DNA of 15,999 nt from Bacteroidota bacterium (GTDB lineage: Bacteria > Bacteroidota > Bacteroidia > Chitinophagales > Chitinophagaceae). The stretch is from NCBI GenBank assembly GCA_947460795.1, contig CANHJA010000024.1:1-15999 (forward strand). Reading direction: 5' to 3'. Positions 1-7,393 of this stretch are shown in pieces. The notes beneath the pieces are model-generated. The model made no database searches. It had not been told where the DNA came from and saw only the letters and a program-made list of their open reading frames with translations. The first letter of the stretch is position 1, and each line of letters opens with the position of its first letter. The position numbers were made by a program, and so were the translations under genes.

Positions 1-201
1 ATTTGAACCTTCCACAGTGGATGGCAATCCTAGTGCAGTTAATGAAGAAATAGAAATTCTGTAAATGCTGTCTTTTGCAACTTTAAATTTAAAATACGTT
101 TGATTGTAATTAATCCATTCATTGCCAAAAGTCTGCGCAATTGAATGAAAATTTGATAAACAAACAATCAGAATAGCAAATAATATTATTTTCTTTTTCA
201 T
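1..201 (-). CDS. porU2: Putative T9SS sortase PorU2, N-terminal part only
   Basis: This is an open frame of 67 codons that starts at 201 on the minus strand and leaves the window at base 1, so only the N-terminus is seen. Residues 1-23 form a signal peptide (MKKKIILFAILIV followed by a stretch ending SIAQ), so the product is exported. The segment after it, NEWINYNQTYFKFKVAKDSI and then YRI, matches my memory of the mature N-terminus of proteins annotated as PorU2, relatives of PorU, the C25-family peptidase that removes C-terminal sorting domains from T9SS cargo and attaches the cargo to the cell surface. The peptidase domain and its His/Cys pair lie outside the window and cannot be checked. 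The start is 9 bases after the stop of the PorV/PorQ-family gene, which implies one transcript. The family call rests on the short N-terminal motif alone; canonical PorU is the main alternative. Confidence 0.7.
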   Translation of the reverse strand, partial: MKKKIILFAILIVCLSNFHSIAQTFGNEWINYNQTYFKFKVAKDSIYRISISSLTALGLPSTVEGSN

Positions 202-210
202 AAATTATTT

Positions 211-1419
211 TTACTGATTTGAATTTTTAACTTTTCTATTGGATTTGTTTGCTCGGTAGTCAATGTCGGTATTGGGAGTTACATAATTAGCACCTTTTTT
301 ATTGATATTTAATTTCAAAGAGATAAAATGACTGTAAATAGGATTATTTTCTACATTTAAACTCGAAAAAGCATAATCAATTGCTATTTGATTAATTTTT
401 ATACCCACCCCAAAAGTAGGCTGAAACATGGTTCTTTTTTGCGTATTGGTAGTGTCTTCATCTTTTAAAACTCGTTGAAATCCACCGATTCCACTTCGTA
501 TGAAAAATAAATTATTATAGCCAAATTCTAAACCCATTTTAGGATCAATGCTGAATGGATTAATATTTACCATATTCCCATATCGTTTGCCATCTGTTGT
601 GATATCTAAATTTGCTTCTGCTAATAAATAGGCTTTTTTAGATGAATCTCTAAATTGAATTGGGAAATATCTACCTGCACCTAAAACTACTCTCGGAGTG
701 TTTACTTCTGTACTTTTTGAAACGATTTCATTTCCTGTTTGAGCTAATATTTGTTTTTCTTTATCTGTAAAACTAAAATTCCAAATGGTGTAAGTAGTGG
801 TAATGTCTTTTGCATTAATCCCCAATTTCCATTTTTTTAATCTTGCTTGAAATCCAAAATCGATGCCTGCTCCCCATGCATTAGCAAGTTCGCCCACGTT
901 TCGATGTATAATTTTTAAATTTCCTCCAATATTCATCTGCACATCATCTCTTCCTTCAAACCGCTTATATTTTAATTTTTGGGCATAGGTAATTACCCCT
1001 GCATAATCAGCTGAGGAAATTGATTTTATTCTAGAATAATCAACTGTGCCATCTGGTTGAATAATATTTAAAGTATTTGGAATGTCATCTACAGCCAATC
1101 GAACCAGAGATAATCCAATGACTCCTTTTTTATTTTTCATAGGAAATGCAGTGCCTAAATAATCATATTTAGAAATTCCTCCAAAATATTCTGAGTGCAT
1201 TAAACCTATTTGAAAATCACTGTTAATCCCAATTAATCCTGCTGGATTCCAAAAAGTGGACGTTACATCATTTACAGTAGCTGCTTGTGCTCCCGACATG
1301 CCTAAGCCTCTTGCACCTACTCCAATGTTTAAAAATTCATTAGCATACTTTCTAGTTTGGGCATTTATATTTATCAGTGCAAAAAAACAAGCTGTAAATA
1401 ATACTATTTTTTTAAACAT
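211..1419 (-). CDS. PorV/PorQ family outer-membrane protein (T9SS-associated)
   Basis: The 402-residue product has a signal peptide at 1-21 (MFKKIVLFTACFFALININA, then Q). The mature N-terminus is KYANEFLNIGVGARGLGMSG, followed by a WNPAGL motif near residue 60. This is the signature of the PorV/PorQ group of FadL-like outer-membrane beta-barrels. Alternating hydrophobic strands continue to the C-terminus. In T9SS, PorV shuttles cargo from the translocon to the PorU sortase, and PorQ holds PorZ. The sequence alone does not tell me which role applies, so I give no symbol. The length fits the family. The gene directly precedes the PorU2-like gene on the same strand, which suggests a shuttle plus sortase pair. 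The tail after about residue 380 is polar and Asn/Lys-rich and probably lies outside the barrel. A candidate promoter lies about 85 bases upstream. Confidence 0.88.
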   Translation of the reverse strand: MFKKIVLFTACFFALININAQTRKYANEFLNIGVGARGLGMSGAQAATVNDVTSTFWNPAGLIGINSDFQIGLMHSEYFGGISKYDYLGTAFPMKNKKGVIGLSLVRLAVDDIPNTLNIIQPDGTVDYSRIKSISSADYAGVITYAQKLKYKRFEGRDDVQMNIGGNLKIIHRNVGELANAWGAGIDFGFQARLKKWKLGINAKDITTTYTIWNFSFTDKEKQILAQTGNEIVSKSTEVNTPRVVLGAGRYFPIQFRDSSKKAYLLAEANLDITTDGKRYGNMVNINPFSIDPKMGLEFGYNNLFFIRSGIGGFQRVLKDEDTTNTQKRTMFQPTFGVGIKINQIAIDYAFSSLNVENNPIYSHFISLKLNINKKGANYVTPNTDIDYRANKSNRKVKNSNQ

Positions 1420-1504
1420 ATATTAATTTCTAGTTTGAAAACAATAAACGGCAAGTAATTGTATTTATTGTAATAGGCGTTATTTATTTTATTTAAATCT
1501 CTAT

Positions 1505-1512
1505 CAAAAATA
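1505..1512 (-). promoter_or_regulatory. Candidate -7 box for the PorV/PorQ-like gene
   Basis: Read on the minus strand, this is TATTTTTG, an exact match to the Bacteroidota -7 consensus TAnnTTTG. It would give a leader of about 80 bases for the gene starting at 1419. I see no TTG at the expected -33 distance, so the support is the -7 box and its intergenic position only. Confidence 0.35.
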
Positions 1513-1541
1513 GGACAAAAAGCACTATCATATTATTTTTT

Positions 1542-1574
1542 TTGTACAATAATTGTTATTATTTATCATATTTG
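1542..1574 (+). promoter_or_regulatory. Candidate promoter of tyrS
   Basis: TTG at 1542-1544 is separated by 22 bases from CATATTTG at 1567-1574, which has one mismatch to TAnnTTTG. The final G lies only five bases before the A of the tyrS ATG, so transcription would start at or within a base or two of the start codon. No Shine-Dalgarno sequence is present. Confidence 0.5.
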
Positions 1575-1578
1575 CAAC

Positions 1579-2859
1579 ATGAAGAATTTAATTGAAGAAT
1601 TACAATGGAGAGGACTAGTACAAGATATTATTCCTGAAACAGAACAATTATTGATGAAAGAAAAAGTTTCAGGATATATTGGTTTTGATCCTACTTCAGA
1701 CTCATTGCATATTGGTAGCCTTGTACCAATCATATTATTAATGCACTTACAAAAAGCAGGCCACAAGCCCTACGCATTAATAGGCGGTGCTACAGGCATG
1801 GTGGGAGATCCATCTGGAAAGTCGGCAGAACGCAACATGCTTTCTAAAGAACAAATAAACTTGAATGTGCAAGGTGTAAAAAAACAATTGTCAAAGTTTT
1901 TAGATTTTGACAACAAAGCAGAAAACGCAGCTGTGTTAGTTAACAATATAGATTGGTTTACAGATTTCACTTTTTTAGATTTCATTCGAGATGTAGGGAA
2001 ATATATTACTGTAAATTATATGATGAGTAAAGACTCTGTGAAAAAAAGATTGGAAACAGGCATGTCATTTACTGAATTTACATATCAATTGGTTCAGGGA
2101 TATGATTTCTTTCATTTATACCAAACCTATGGAATTAAATTGCAAATGGGAGGTTCTGATCAATGGGGAAATATTGTTACAGGCACAGAATTGATTCGAA
2201 AAAAGATACAAGGCGAAGCATTTGCATTTACAGCCCCATTAATTAAAAAAGCAGATGGTGGGAAGTTTGGAAAAACAGAATCTGGAAATGTATGGTTAGA
2301 TGCCTCTAAAACATCTCCTTACAGTTTTTATCAATTTTGGTTGAATACAACAGATGAAGATGCAGAAAAATATATTAAAATATTTACTTTCCTAGCAAAA
2401 GATGAAATAGATGAAATTATAGCAAGTCACTCTGAAGCGCTTCATTTAAGGACCTTACAAAAAAGATTGGCCAAGGAATTAACTTGTATGGTTCATTCTG
2501 AAAAAGATTACGAGTTTGCAGTAGAAGCCTCTAAAATACTATTTGGTGACGATACTTCTGAAGCATTAAAATCTTTAAATGAAAATGAACTATTAGACAT
2601 TATGGATGGGGTTCCACGATTTGAATTTGCTAAAAATGAATTCGAGAATGGAATTTTATTGGTTGATTTATTAACAAATACAAGCATTTTACCTTCTAAA
2701 AGTGAAGCTAAAAAAATGATTCAAAGCAATGCAATTAGTTTAAATAAAATTAAAAACGGAGACATCAATGCGCTTATTAACTCCTCTTTTTTGCTAAACA
2801 ATAAATACTTATTAATACAGAAAGGAAAGAAAAATTATTATCTAGTGATTGCTGTTTAA
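1579..2859 (+). CDS. tyrS: Tyrosyl-tRNA synthetase
   Basis: This class I aminoacyl-tRNA synthetase charges tRNA-Tyr with tyrosine using ATP in the cytoplasm. The 426-residue product has the full-length bacterial layout. The Rossmann catalytic domain carries the HIGH-type motif HIGS at 44-47. The tyrosine and ATP pocket motifs are YQLVQGYDFF (169-178) and GGSDQWGNI (191-199). The KMSKS-type loop is KFGKT at 229-233, the usual TyrRS form. An anticodon-binding helical domain follows, then a C-terminal S4 RNA-binding domain from about 365, around SKSEAKKMIQSNAISLNK. The ATG at 1579 is the first in frame after the promoter box and begins the usual N-terminal sequence. The gene is divergent from the PorV/PorQ-like gene and is followed after 55 bases by a phosphodiesterase gene. 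Nothing is missing from the active site. Confidence 0.98.
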   Translation: MKNLIEELQWRGLVQDIIPETEQLLMKEKVSGYIGFDPTSDSLHIGSLVPIILLMHLQKAGHKPYALIGGATGMVGDPSGKSAERNMLSKEQINLNVQGVKKQLSKFLDFDNKAENAAVLVNNIDWFTDFTFLDFIRDVGKYITVNYMMSKDSVKKRLETGMSFTEFTYQLVQGYDFFHLYQTYGIKLQMGGSDQWGNIVTGTELIRKKIQGEAFAFTAPLIKKADGGKFGKTESGNVWLDASKTSPYSFYQFWLNTTDEDAEKYIKIFTFLAKDEIDEIIASHSEALHLRTLQKRLAKELTCMVHSEKDYEFAVEASKILFGDDTSEALKSLNENELLDIMDGVPRFEFAKNEFENGILLVDLLTNTSILPSKSEAKKMIQSNAISLNKIKNGDINALINSSFLLNNKYLLIQKGKKNYYLVIAV

Positions 2860-2914
2860 GAATTTATCAAATTCTATCATTTAGAAATAATTATAAAATT
2901 CACAGTTTATATCA

Positions 2915-3406
2915 ATGGTCAAAATTGGACTTCTTTCAGACACACATTCCTTTTTAGCACCCCAAGTTTTTGAGCATTTTAAGGATGTTGATGAGATATG
3001 GCATGCAGGAGATATTGGTAATATAGAGGTAGCGGACGCATTAGAAAAATTCAAACCATTGAGAGCCGTTTTTGGCAATATTGATGGCGCAGAACTTCGC
3101 ATTCGATATCCTGAACATTTATTTTTCACCATAGAAAATGTATCTGTTTTTATAACTCACATTGGAGGATATCCTCCTAAATACAATGCAATTTCTAAAC
3201 CTTTAATTGCAAAGCATAAACCACATGTTTTCATTTCTGGCCATTCACATATTTTAAAAATAATGCCAGATCCAACGTTCAATTTATTGCACATAAACCC
3301 AGGTGCTGCTGGAAAACAAGGATGGCAAAAAATAAATACCTTAGTTAAATTTACTGTTGACAATGACAGATTAAAGGATTTAAGCATCGTTGAATTTAAA
3401 AAATAA
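2915..3406 (+). CDS. YfcE/MJ0936-family metallophosphoesterase
   Basis: This is a small (163-residue) cytosolic calcineurin-like phosphoesterase. All metal-ligand motifs of the family are present in order: D9 and H11 in LLSDTHS, D33 in AGDIGN, N55 in FGNIDG, H82 in ITHIGG, and the paired H110 and H112 in ISGHSH. Members of this family (YfcE of E. coli, MJ0936) are Mn2+-dependent phosphodiesterases active on artificial phosphodiester substrates; the natural substrate is generally unknown. The length is typical and no extra domain is present. The gene follows tyrS by 55 bases on the same strand. I see no good -7 box of its own, so co-transcription with tyrS is likely. No Shine-Dalgarno sequence is present; the ATG directly precedes the conserved first beta strand, so no other start is credible. 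Confidence 0.92.
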   Translation: MVKIGLLSDTHSFLAPQVFEHFKDVDEIWHAGDIGNIEVADALEKFKPLRAVFGNIDGAELRIRYPEHLFFTIENVSVFITHIGGYPPKYNAISKPLIAKHKPHVFISGHSHILKIMPDPTFNLLHINPGAAGKQGWQKINTLVKFTVDNDRLKDLSIVEFKK

Positions 3407-3478
3407 TTGAAATTAAAAATAGCAACTTCTTGTCATCCTCTTTTCAAATTAATAATTCATATTTTATTCTAAAAAAAG

Positions 3479-3486
3479 TATTTTTG
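3479..3486 (+). promoter_or_regulatory. Candidate -7 box for tcdA
   Basis: TATTTTTG is an exact TAnnTTTG match whose last base is six bases before the tcdA ATG at 3492. Like tyrS, this predicts an almost leaderless mRNA. No TTG lies at the -33 distance; the region there is AT-rich only. Confidence 0.45.
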
Positions 3487-3491
3487 CCAAC

Positions 3492-4265
3492 ATGATGGAC
3501 ACTCCAATTTGGTTAGAAAGAACAGAATTATTAATAGGAAAAGAAAGCATTGATCTATTAAAAAACCTAAATGTTTTAATTGTAGGATTGGGAGGCGTAG
3601 GAAGTTTTGCAGCCGAATTTTTAGCCCGTGCTGGTGTTGGCAAAATGACTATTGTAGATGGGGATATCATTGATATCACAAATATTAACAGACAATTACC
3701 TGCATTGCATTCTACTGTTAAAATAAGTAAAGCTGAATTAATGCAAAAAAGAATTTTAGACATTAATCCAACCATTGAATTAAGAACGATTAATCAATTT
3801 TTAAACCCAGAGGACACCATTGAACTCGTTCACTCGGAAGATTATCAGTATGTTTTAGATTGTATTGACTCCATTACTCCTAAATTAAATTTAATAAAAA
3901 CGGCTAAAGAAAAAGAAGGATGTAAAATAATTTCCAGTATGGGTGCCGGTGGAAAAATGGACTCAATGAAAATTAAATACGCTGATATTTCTAAAACACA
4001 TATGTGTCCTTTTGCATATTACTTACGAAAAAGATTAAGAAAAGAAGGCGTTTTTGGGGGAGTAATGACAGTATTTTCAGAAGAAAAACCGAATGAAGAA
4101 TCTATTAAGCAAACAGACGGCACAAATTATAAACGTTCATTTTATGGCACTATATCATATATACCCGCATTATTTGGATTAAATATGGCTTCATGGGTAA
4201 TTAGAGATGCGAATGGAACATTTGAATATGACAAACTCTGTATCCCTAAAAAAGAGAAAAAATAA
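3492..4265 (+). CDS. tcdA: tRNA threonylcarbamoyladenosine dehydratase TcdA (ThiF/E1-like)
   Basis: This is an ATP-dependent E1-like enzyme that cyclises N6-threonylcarbamoyladenosine at position 37 of ANN-decoding tRNAs to the hydantoin form ct6A. The 257-residue product has the nucleotide-binding loop GLGGVGS (32-38), the acidic VDGD (55-58), the NINRQ motif (64-68) that contacts ATP in this superfamily, and DCID at 123-126. The TcdA-type block SMGAGGKMD (149-157) is followed by KTHMCPFAYYLRKRLRKEGV and a VFSEE segment, as in E. coli TcdA/CsdL. It lacks the C-terminal rhodanese domain and the sulfur-carrier context that would suggest MoeB or ThiF. Two adjacent ATGs (3492 and 3495) could both serve; the promoter box ends only six bases upstream of the first. 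It converges on the large secreted-protein gene with a shared terminator between. Confidence 0.9.
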   Translation: MMDTPIWLERTELLIGKESIDLLKNLNVLIVGLGGVGSFAAEFLARAGVGKMTIVDGDIIDITNINRQLPALHSTVKISKAELMQKRILDINPTIELRTINQFLNPEDTIELVHSEDYQYVLDCIDSITPKLNLIKTAKEKEGCKIISSMGAGGKMDSMKIKYADISKTHMCPFAYYLRKRLRKEGVFGGVMTVFSEEKPNEESIKQTDGTNYKRSFYGTISYIPALFGLNMASWVIRDANGTFEYDKLCIPKKEKK

Positions 4266-4273
4266 TCCCTGAT

Positions 4274-4310
4274 AAAAAAAATCCCTGAAGTAAACTTCAG
4301 GGATTTTTTT
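4274..4310. terminator. Bidirectional Rho-independent terminator
   Basis: A perfect 10-bp stem, ATCCCTGAAG (4281-4290) and CTTCAGGGAT (4295-4304), closes a TAAA loop. It is flanked by an A-run on the left (4274-4280) and a T-run on the right (4305-4310), so each strand ends in a U-tract. It sits between the convergent ends of tcdA (4265) and the type B cargo gene (4329) and can serve both. An extra copy of ATCCCTGA lies just before it at 4265-4272. Confidence 0.93.
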
Positions 4311-4328
4311 ATTTATTTAAATTGAGAA

Positions 4329-7300
4329 TTATCTTATCAATGTAACGTTTCCTTGTTTATTGAATCTTTTACCTGTTGGAGTAACAGCCTCAACTACATA
4401 AATGTATGAACCCATTGGTTGAGGTTTATTTTTATATTGACCATTCCAACCTTTATTAATGTCTGTTGTTGAGAATACCATCTCACCCCATCTATTAAAT
4501 ATTTTGAATGTATTTAAAGTTGCTTGGCCTTTTAAAATTATTCTGTATTCATCATTGATACTTGTACCCGATCCTGGAGAAAAAGCATTCGCCATTTCAA
4601 TGTATGATTCTGGACTCACAATAATATCGATTGAATCATTTACAACACAACCTTCTTCAGTAATACCAGTTACATAGTATCGAGTTGTTACTGCAGGTTG
4701 AGCAACTGGATCTTTGATATTTGTCGCACTTAAACCAAATGGAGGAGTAAATGTAAAATAACTACAATTTCCATTGGCATAAAGTTGTGCCGATTGTCCT
4801 GGATAAATTGTTTGACTAGGACCCAAATTAATGACTGCACTTGGATTAATCACTACAGTTGCTTGAAGTGTGTCTTTACAACCTTTATTATCAGTACCAT
4901 ATACATAAAATGTAGTAGTCGTTGACGGACTAACTGTAACCGTTGATGCGGTACTGTCTGAAACTAAATAAGCAGGTGACCAAAGGTAATTTAATGCACC
5001 TCCAGCTGTTAACGTAGTAGGTGTGTTTGGACATAAATTTCGATCTCCATTCAAATTCATAAAATTAACAGACAATAAATTAATAGCCATTGACTCACTT
5101 CCTTTACAACCTAAAGGAGTTGTTGCAGTTAATGTAAATACGGTTGAATTTAATCCATCAAAAATTGGATTTAAAACTGTACCATCATTTAAATCTGATG
5201 CTGGTGTCCATTGATATGAATAAGTTCCATTTGCAGGCAATACAGATCCTAATAAATGAACTGTATCTCCACTACAAATTTCTCTGTCTAAACCAGCATT
5301 TACGATTGGAATAGGTTCTACATTTACTACTATTGACTGACTAGAATCAGGGCAACCTGGATAAGATGCCTTAACAGTATAAGGGTATAAACCATATGGA
5401 GTTGGAGTAATTGTAGGAGTTAATATGTTGGGGTTAGATACAAAAGTAGTTGGAGTCCAATTAAATGTATATTTAGGATTACCACCAGTAGATGCTATTT
5501 GTACAGCATCCCCTTCACAAACAGTGCTTATAGGATTTAAAATATTAAAGCCTCCCAATAAGTCAATGGTTATTGTTTTAACAGAAGGACAAGCAATGAT
5601 TCCCTGAGCAGAAACAGTTACTGTGTATGTTGTGTTTCCTGCCATTTGATTACCAAAAACAGTTGGATTCGCAACGGATGAGCTAGACAAACCAGTGGTA
5701 GGAACCCAGCTGTAATTGTATAATTGCGTATTGGGCAAAGCGTTTACACCAATTTGAAGAGAAGAGTTTACACAAGTAGTGGTATCAGGAGTTATAGTTA
5801 CCGTTGGACCTTGGATAATACCAACTACTATTGTATCTTGATAACCGCAAACGGTGTCCGTAACAACATAAGAAGTAGTTACTAATGGACTCACATTCAC
5901 TGTATCACACTTACCTGTCAAACAATTTAATGTACTCATATTAGAACCACCAGGTAAAACATTCCATGAAAATCCTGAATTGCCATTAGCCCATAGTTTT
6001 ATTGTTTGACCAGCACAAATCGTGGTATCATTGGATGCTTTAATTGGTTTATGAACAAACAAGGTTATGTTTTGAATGGCAGGTGTAGATAAACAATTTA
6101 ATGAATCTTTTACATTTACAAATAGTGTATGCCAACCTGTATCAGAAATAGTTGGTTGCCAAGTCATACAAACATGCAGAATGCTATCAAAAAGGTTTGA
6201 GTAAGTTATGGTAGAACCTGGAAAAGCAGACGCTGCATTGTCGAACATATGTTTTACATATACACCAGATACCGCAGATTTTATGTCAAAACAAAAATCT
6301 AAATTATTGCCAGGGCATGTTTTTACAGTATCTAAAACAGCTGTTCCATTTAAAATATTTACTGAATCCAATACGGTTGTAACAGGCATTTGGGTACAGT
6401 TATCTACCACTACCTGCATGTCTCTCATGATAGAACCTAGCAATATTCCATTTCGATATTCTGAACATTTAATAGATATTACAAACTTCCCGATTACATT
6501 TGGAGTCAAGGAAAAATTTCCAGTAGCAGGATCTAGATTAAAGGTATTGTTACAATCCATTGGTTGACCAGCAACACTGTTTAAATTGTACCCAGCTGCT
6601 AAAATTGATGTTGGAGCTGTTGCTACACAACCTCCGCCATCTCTTGGATTTATTAATTCAAAATACAATGAATCTCCATCAGGATCTGCAGCACCTCCGT
6701 TATGGAAATAAGGTGAATTAACACACATATATGGAATCGGTAATGAAGAAGATGAATTCGAATTTAAAAAATAAGGAGAACTATTGTCTTGTGCTAATGG
6801 TGCATTTAAATTGTCAAAACGAGTTTCAACATATATATCATAGCCAGAAGATGCATTAGGGCCTAAGTTTAGAACATTATTATTACGACAACATAAATTT
6901 ATCCAAAAACGCCAATCATTGCATTGAACTGGCAATGAAATCGTAGCACTGTACCACCATTGTTCATATCCAGGAATGGCACTTGATAATACTTCACATT
7001 GTGTAATGGTACTATCACATCCATTTGACAAGGTTGTACCGTTTTGAACTGGCGGTGTAGTAGGAATTAAACCCACCATTTTAGGCATTACAATTTGTTG
7101 TATTGTCCCGGTGCACGGACTGGTGTAGCATAAAGTAAAAGAAGGAGGCTCTGCAGAGGCTGCAGTCCCATTATTTGCACAGTTTCTATAAAATTTAAAA
7201 TAAAAAGTGTAGCTATTCGTTGTTCCTGGCACTTTTTTATAAATTAACTCTCCACCTGCAGTATGCGAAGCAAATAATTGATTACTAAAAGTAAACATAC

Positions 7301-7337
7301 TGATGAATAAAACAAGTGTCGATAATATTTTTCTCAT
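4329..7337 (-). CDS. Secreted multi-Ig-domain protein with T9SS type B sorting domain
   Basis: The 1002-residue protein is exported by Sec and then by the type IX system. A signal peptide at 1-23 is followed by SHTAGGELIYK, the start of an N-terminal module (about 24-310) rich in Cys and aromatic residues that recurs in large Bacteroidota surface proteins. After a spacer (about 311-430) come six Ig/PKD-like repeats at about 431-506, 511-593, 595-674, 676-755, 757-830 and 831-909. Their usual pattern is an early Cys followed by Gly, Pro or Asn, then W-x-P or a similar motif, then a late Cys. The C-terminus (about 912-1002) is a T9SS type B (gliding-motility-associated) domain: NAFSPGSGTSINDEYRI, FKIFNRWGEMVF, GWNGQY, GSYIYVVE, ending VTLIR. 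The likely role is a cell-surface or matrix adhesin, which is inference. No PorP/SprF-like partner, often found next to type B cargo, is adjacent here. The ORF is intact. Confidence 0.93.
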   Translation of the reverse strand: MRKILSTLVLFISMFTFSNQLFASHTAGGELIYKKVPGTTNSYTFYFKFYRNCANNGTAASAEPPSFTLCYTSPCTGTIQQIVMPKMVGLIPTTPPVQNGTTLSNGCDSTITQCEVLSSAIPGYEQWWYSATISLPVQCNDWRFWINLCCRNNNVLNLGPNASSGYDIYVETRFDNLNAPLAQDNSSPYFLNSNSSSSLPIPYMCVNSPYFHNGGAADPDGDSLYFELINPRDGGGCVATAPTSILAAGYNLNSVAGQPMDCNNTFNLDPATGNFSLTPNVIGKFVISIKCSEYRNGILLGSIMRDMQVVVDNCTQMPVTTVLDSVNILNGTAVLDTVKTCPGNNLDFCFDIKSAVSGVYVKHMFDNAASAFPGSTITYSNLFDSILHVCMTWQPTISDTGWHTLFVNVKDSLNCLSTPAIQNITLFVHKPIKASNDTTICAGQTIKLWANGNSGFSWNVLPGGSNMSTLNCLTGKCDTVNVSPLVTTSYVVTDTVCGYQDTIVVGIIQGPTVTITPDTTTCVNSSLQIGVNALPNTQLYNYSWVPTTGLSSSSVANPTVFGNQMAGNTTYTVTVSAQGIIACPSVKTITIDLLGGFNILNPISTVCEGDAVQIASTGGNPKYTFNWTPTTFVSNPNILTPTITPTPYGLYPYTVKASYPGCPDSSQSIVVNVEPIPIVNAGLDREICSGDTVHLLGSVLPANGTYSYQWTPASDLNDGTVLNPIFDGLNSTVFTLTATTPLGCKGSESMAINLLSVNFMNLNGDRNLCPNTPTTLTAGGALNYLWSPAYLVSDSTASTVTVSPSTTTTFYVYGTDNKGCKDTLQATVVINPSAVINLGPSQTIYPGQSAQLYANGNCSYFTFTPPFGLSATNIKDPVAQPAVTTRYYVTGITEEGCVVNDSIDIIVSPESYIEMANAFSPGSGTSINDEYRIILKGQATLNTFKIFNRWGEMVFSTTDINKGWNGQYKNKPQPMGSYIYVVEAVTPTGKRFNKQGNVTLIR

Positions 7338-7359
7338 ATCTTTTATATTAAATAGGGCT

Positions 7360-7393
7360 TAAAAATAGTATATTTTTTTTAATTTTTTAACAA
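7360..7393 (-). promoter_or_regulatory. Candidate promoter of the type B cargo gene
   Basis: On the minus strand TTG (7393-7391) is followed after 23 bases by TATTTTTA (7367-7360), one mismatch from TAnnTTTG. The predicted leader is about 20 bases before the ATG at 7337. The TTG abuts the stop codon of the upstream Smr gene (7394), so the cargo gene probably has its own promoter although it lies only 56 bases behind that gene. Confidence 0.4.

Noticed and set aside
2859..2875. Hairpin AGAATTT-ATC-AAATTCT just after tyrS
   Set aside because: The 7-bp A/T-rich stem has no U-tract after it; too weak to call a terminator, and co-transcription with the next gene is more likely.
4611..6045. Repetitive DNA in the cargo gene as a nucleotide repeat array
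   Set aside because: The repeats are diverged protein domains of about 75-83 residues; I see no near-identical nucleotide units.
6208..6567. 119-codon plus-strand frame inside the type B cargo gene
   Set aside because: It lies wholly within the well-supported minus-strand gene, has no family motif or promoter, and is explained by the low stop frequency opposite that gene.
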